DNA from: Frigidibacter sp.
Lineage (GTDB): Bacteria > Pseudomonadota > Alphaproteobacteria > Rhodobacterales > Rhodobacteraceae
Assembly: GCF_030695035.1 (NCBI RefSeq)
Contig: NZ_JAUYTT010000008.1
Coordinates: 62,001-126,000 of the forward strand
DNA length: 64,000 nucleotides
Direction of reading: 5' to 3'
Of this stretch, positions 61,918-64,000 are shown one piece after another. The first letter of the stretch is position 1; the number at the start of each line of letters is the position of its first letter. Both the position numbers and the translations under genes were made by a program. A model generated the notes under the pieces. That model worked only from the letters and a program-made list of their open reading frames with translations, ran no database searches and was not told the DNA's origin.

Positions 61918-62778
61918 ATGCACCCTAAACTGCTGCTTGCCGGAGCCTACCGGACCCTGTTTCTGGGCCCGCCGGCGCCCCAGACCGATCCGCTGATCCT
62001 GTGGCTGATCCCGATGGTAGGCCGCGCCAATGCCGGTGACTGGGAGCGGGCCTGCGCCGTGCTGGCCGAAACGCTCGCCTCGATCGAAGCTGTGCGCTAT
62101 GCCAACTGGAAGGTGCTGCTGTGCTCGCAGGACCGACCCGAGGGCTTTGTCGATGGTCCGCGCCACCAATTCGTGCAGGCGCCGCCGCAGGACATGTCAA
62201 AGGGCATCTCAGACCAGAACATCAAGGCCCGGCTGCTGGCGGAACATGCGGCGCGGACCTGCAAGGGCTTCACCTATGTCTCGCATCTGGATGCCGATGA
62301 CCTGATCCACCCGGATCTGCCGGGCTGGATTGCGGCCGACAACAATGGCTCGGGCTATCTTGTCGAGAAGGGCTATATGCTCGATGCCAGCAGTGGCCGG
62401 CTTGCGCGCATGGGGACGGGGACGGGAGAGATGGCTTTCTGGACGCATTGCGGATCTTCGGGCTATTTCGCCGTCGATTTCGGGCGGCAGAAGTTTCCCG
62501 CCTTCCATCTTCGGCTGATCGGCAAGGGCCACAAGAACTACATCGGCCGCAGCGCCCGGCTTGGCCGCCCGCTGAGCCTGATCCCGTTCCCGGCGATGAT
62601 GTATCTGGTGAACCACGGCGAGAATATGCAGAGCCGCCGGGGCCATGACAAACTGCTCTATCTTGCGCAGAACGAGGTGACGGATCCGGCCGAGGCCGCG
62701 GCGATCTACGCCGAGTTCGGCCTGCGCTTGCGCAAGGAGGCTGGCAAGGGCGGCGTCATCGAGGTGATCCGCGGGTGA
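61918..62778 (+). CDS. Glycosyltransferase-like protein
   Basis: A 286-residue protein with a GT-A-like pattern: LIPMVGRANAGDWERACAVLAETLASIEAVRYANWKVLLCSQD at the start and a DXD-type motif in SHLDADDLIHPDLPGW (about 120-135). No membrane segments. The acceptor is unknown. It begins 51 nt after cysE and could be co-transcribed. Confidence 0.65.
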   Translation: MHPKLLLAGAYRTLFLGPPAPQTDPLILWLIPMVGRANAGDWERACAVLAETLASIEAVRYANWKVLLCSQDRPEGFVDGPRHQFVQAPPQDMSKGISDQNIKARLLAEHAARTCKGFTYVSHLDADDLIHPDLPGWIAADNNGSGYLVEKGYMLDASSGRLARMGTGTGEMAFWTHCGSSGYFAVDFGRQKFPAFHLRLIGKGHKNYIGRSARLGRPLSLIPFPAMMYLVNHGENMQSRRGHDKLLYLAQNEVTDPAEAAAIYAEFGLRLRKEAGKGGVIEVIRG

Positions 62779-62785
62779 CCCCGCT

Positions 62786-63658
62786 TTACGCCGCCAGTTG
62801 GCGATCCTTCAGCGGCGAGGCACCGAACAGCCGGGAATAGTCGCGGCTGAACTGGGTCGGGCTTTCATAGCCGACGGCGAAGGCAGTGCTGGCGACCGAG
62901 AGCTCTCCCATCAGGATCAGCCGGCGCGCAGCGGCCAGCTTGAGTTGCTTCTGGAACTGCAGGGGCGAGGTGCCGGTGATGTTGCGGAAATGGTCATGGA
63001 AGGCCGAGACGCTCATCCCCGCGAGGCGTGCGAGGCTGGCGACCGGCTGGGTTTGGGTGAAATCCTGCCGGATCGCGGCAATGGCGCGGGCGATGCCGGC
63101 GGCGCGGCTGTCGGCATGGGCCAGATCGCGCAGCATCGCGCCGTGGGCCGAGCTCAGCAGCCAATAGTGGATCTCTTGCCGGATCAGCGGCGCGAGGATC
63201 GGGATCGCCTCGGGCTTGTCCGACAGGGAGAACAGCCGGGCCATCGCCTCGGCGATTTCCGCATCTGCCGGCGCGGTGGCAAAGGCCAGCGCCTCGCGCG
63301 GGGGGCGCGCCGGGATTTCCGCGGCAAGGTCGCGCAGCAGCGCCGGGTCCAGCTCCAGCGCCAGCGCCACATAGGGGGCGGCGGCGCTGGCAAGCGTGAT
63401 GCGCGACAGGGCCGGGAGGTCGAGGCTGACGATCAGCGAGTCCATCCGCCCGAAGGCCACGCTGCGGGGGCCGGTGACGATCTGCTTTTCGCCCTGGAGG
63501 ACCAGGCAGAAGACCGGAGCATAGACCATATGCACAAGCTCGGTCGGGGCACGGGTTCGCACCACCGACAGGCCGGGCACCAGCGTGGCAAAGGGCACGT
63601 CGCCGGCGCCAGAGGCGTCGGCAAGGGTCACGATACGGTCGATCAGCAGATCCGGCAT
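62786..63658 (-). CDS. AraC-family transcriptional regulator
   Basis: A 290-residue regulator with an N-terminal AraC-type sensing domain (about 1-165) and two HTH motifs at the C-terminus: VASLARLAGMSVSAFHDHFRNITGTSPLQFQKQLKLAAARRLI and STAFAVGYESPTQFSRDYSRLFGASP. GGAGG lies 8 nt before ATG 63658 and only 2 nt before ATG 63664, so I took the former. It is divergent from an SDR gene, the likely target. Confidence 0.88.
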   Translation of the reverse strand: MPDLLIDRIVTLADASGAGDVPFATLVPGLSVVRTRAPTELVHMVYAPVFCLVLQGEKQIVTGPRSVAFGRMDSLIVSLDLPALSRITLASAAAPYVALALELDPALLRDLAAEIPARPPREALAFATAPADAEIAEAMARLFSLSDKPEAIPILAPLIRQEIHYWLLSSAHGAMLRDLAHADSRAAGIARAIAAIRQDFTQTQPVASLARLAGMSVSAFHDHFRNITGTSPLQFQKQLKLAAARRLILMGELSVASTAFAVGYESPTQFSRDYSRLFGASPLKDRQLAA

Positions 63659-63816
63659 GGGCATCGCCTCCTGCCCGCCATCCTGCCACGGCGCGCGGGC
63701 GCCGCACAGCCCGCACCCGCAGCTTTGGAGGATCGGGCAGATCTGCCGGAGCATGTGGCACGCAGGCCCGGCCCGGCGCTGCTAGATGAGGGGCACCCCA
63801 GACAAGGAGAGTTCCG

Positions 63817-64000
63817 ATGACCGATCTTCACCCCCCCGTTGCCCTGATCACCGGCGGCAGCCGTGGCCTTGGCCGCAACACTGCGCTGCATCTTGCCCGC
63901 AAGGGCTGCGATGTCGTGCTGACTTTCCACAGCCGCAAGGAGGACGCGGCAAGCGCCGTGGCCGAGATCGAGGCGATGGGCCGCAAGGCGTTGGCGCTGC
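63817..64000 (+). CDS. Short-chain dehydrogenase/reductase, cut by the window end
   Basis: Sixty-one codons are visible from ATG 63817. The Rossmann glycine motif TGGSRGLGRNTA is at about 12-23, the classical SDR start. AAGGAG is 8-9 nt upstream. It is divergent from the AraC gene. Substrate unknown. Confidence 0.85.
   Translation, partial: MTDLHPPVALITGGSRGLGRNTALHLARKGCDVVLTFHSRKEDAASAVAEIEAMGRKALAL

Overview
The window is a GC-rich stretch of an alphaproteobacterial chromosome, most likely Rhodobacterales (Rhodobacteraceae/Paracoccaceae). Supporting signs are the eukaryote-type NADP isocitrate dehydrogenase, an IscR with a single cysteine heading an isc/suf cluster, EcfG-like promoters, and pca and TRAP/TTT gene sets of the kind seen in this group. 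I see no insertion sequence, prophage, CRISPR array or rRNA. Taxonomy is inferred from gene content only.

Layout. 1-5 kb: a housekeeping run on the minus strand (holB, tmk, a D,D-carboxypeptidase, a SPOR lipoprotein), then tRNA-Ser(UGA) and an AEC permease. 5-10.7 kb: the protocatechuate 3,4-cleavage operon pcaDCHG, a BKACE gene and pcaB, with divergent pcaQ. 10.7-18.7 kb: a minus-strand operon tctCBA-gfo-aroE-quiC plus a LysR gene. It reads as uptake of a carboxylate (quinate or shikimate is my inference), dehydrogenation to dehydroshikimate and dehydration to protocatechuate. 18.8-23 kb: IclR, a flavin dehydrogenase and a TIM-barrel protein of unknown pathway, then a LysR gene. 23.1-25.6 kb: a 3-hydroxybenzoate 4-monooxygenase (MobA-like) with a divergent MarR (MobR-like), a further feed into protocatechuate. 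25.9-34.7 kb: a TRAP transporter (dctQMP), a LysR regulator with two predicted HTH domains and a DUF1932 dehydrogenase, divergent from galB, a VOC extradiol dioxygenase, galC and galD. This looks like a ring-cleavage route ending in pyruvate and oxaloacetate. It has a type I (VOC) dioxygenase where the described pathways use LigAB/GalA-type enzymes. The first 30 kb is therefore an aromatic and hydroaromatic acid catabolic island.

34.7-44.8 kb is mixed: two PhnB-like VOC proteins with a divergent MarR, typA, an SMR transporter, two tandem YitT-like membrane proteins, an HWE histidine kinase, icd, an HD protein and an alpha/beta hydrolase. 45-52.9 kb: the iron-sulfur assembly cluster iscR, nifS-like, sufB, a YbjQ-family gene, sufC, sufD, two Yip1-like genes and sufS. 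53-59.3 kb: an EEP-family protein, tRNA-Arg(CCG), a Tat-exported nitroreductase-like protein, and a metal-stress module made of an ECF sigma factor and NrsF-like anti-sigma divergent from a bufferin operon (DUF2282, DUF692, DUF2063, DoxX). 59.4-64 kb: a DUF1328 gene with an EcfG-type promoter, a receiver-domain protein, cysE, a glycosyltransferase, an AraC regulator and the start of an SDR gene.

The main findings beyond gene naming are candidate regulatory sites: a 20-bp motif shared by the gal-like and TRAP promoters, identical ECF promoters on both sides of the bufferin locus, an IscR-type palindrome at iscR and again inside nifS, MarR and IclR palindromes, an attenuator after tctC, and two hairpin-dense intergenic regions.
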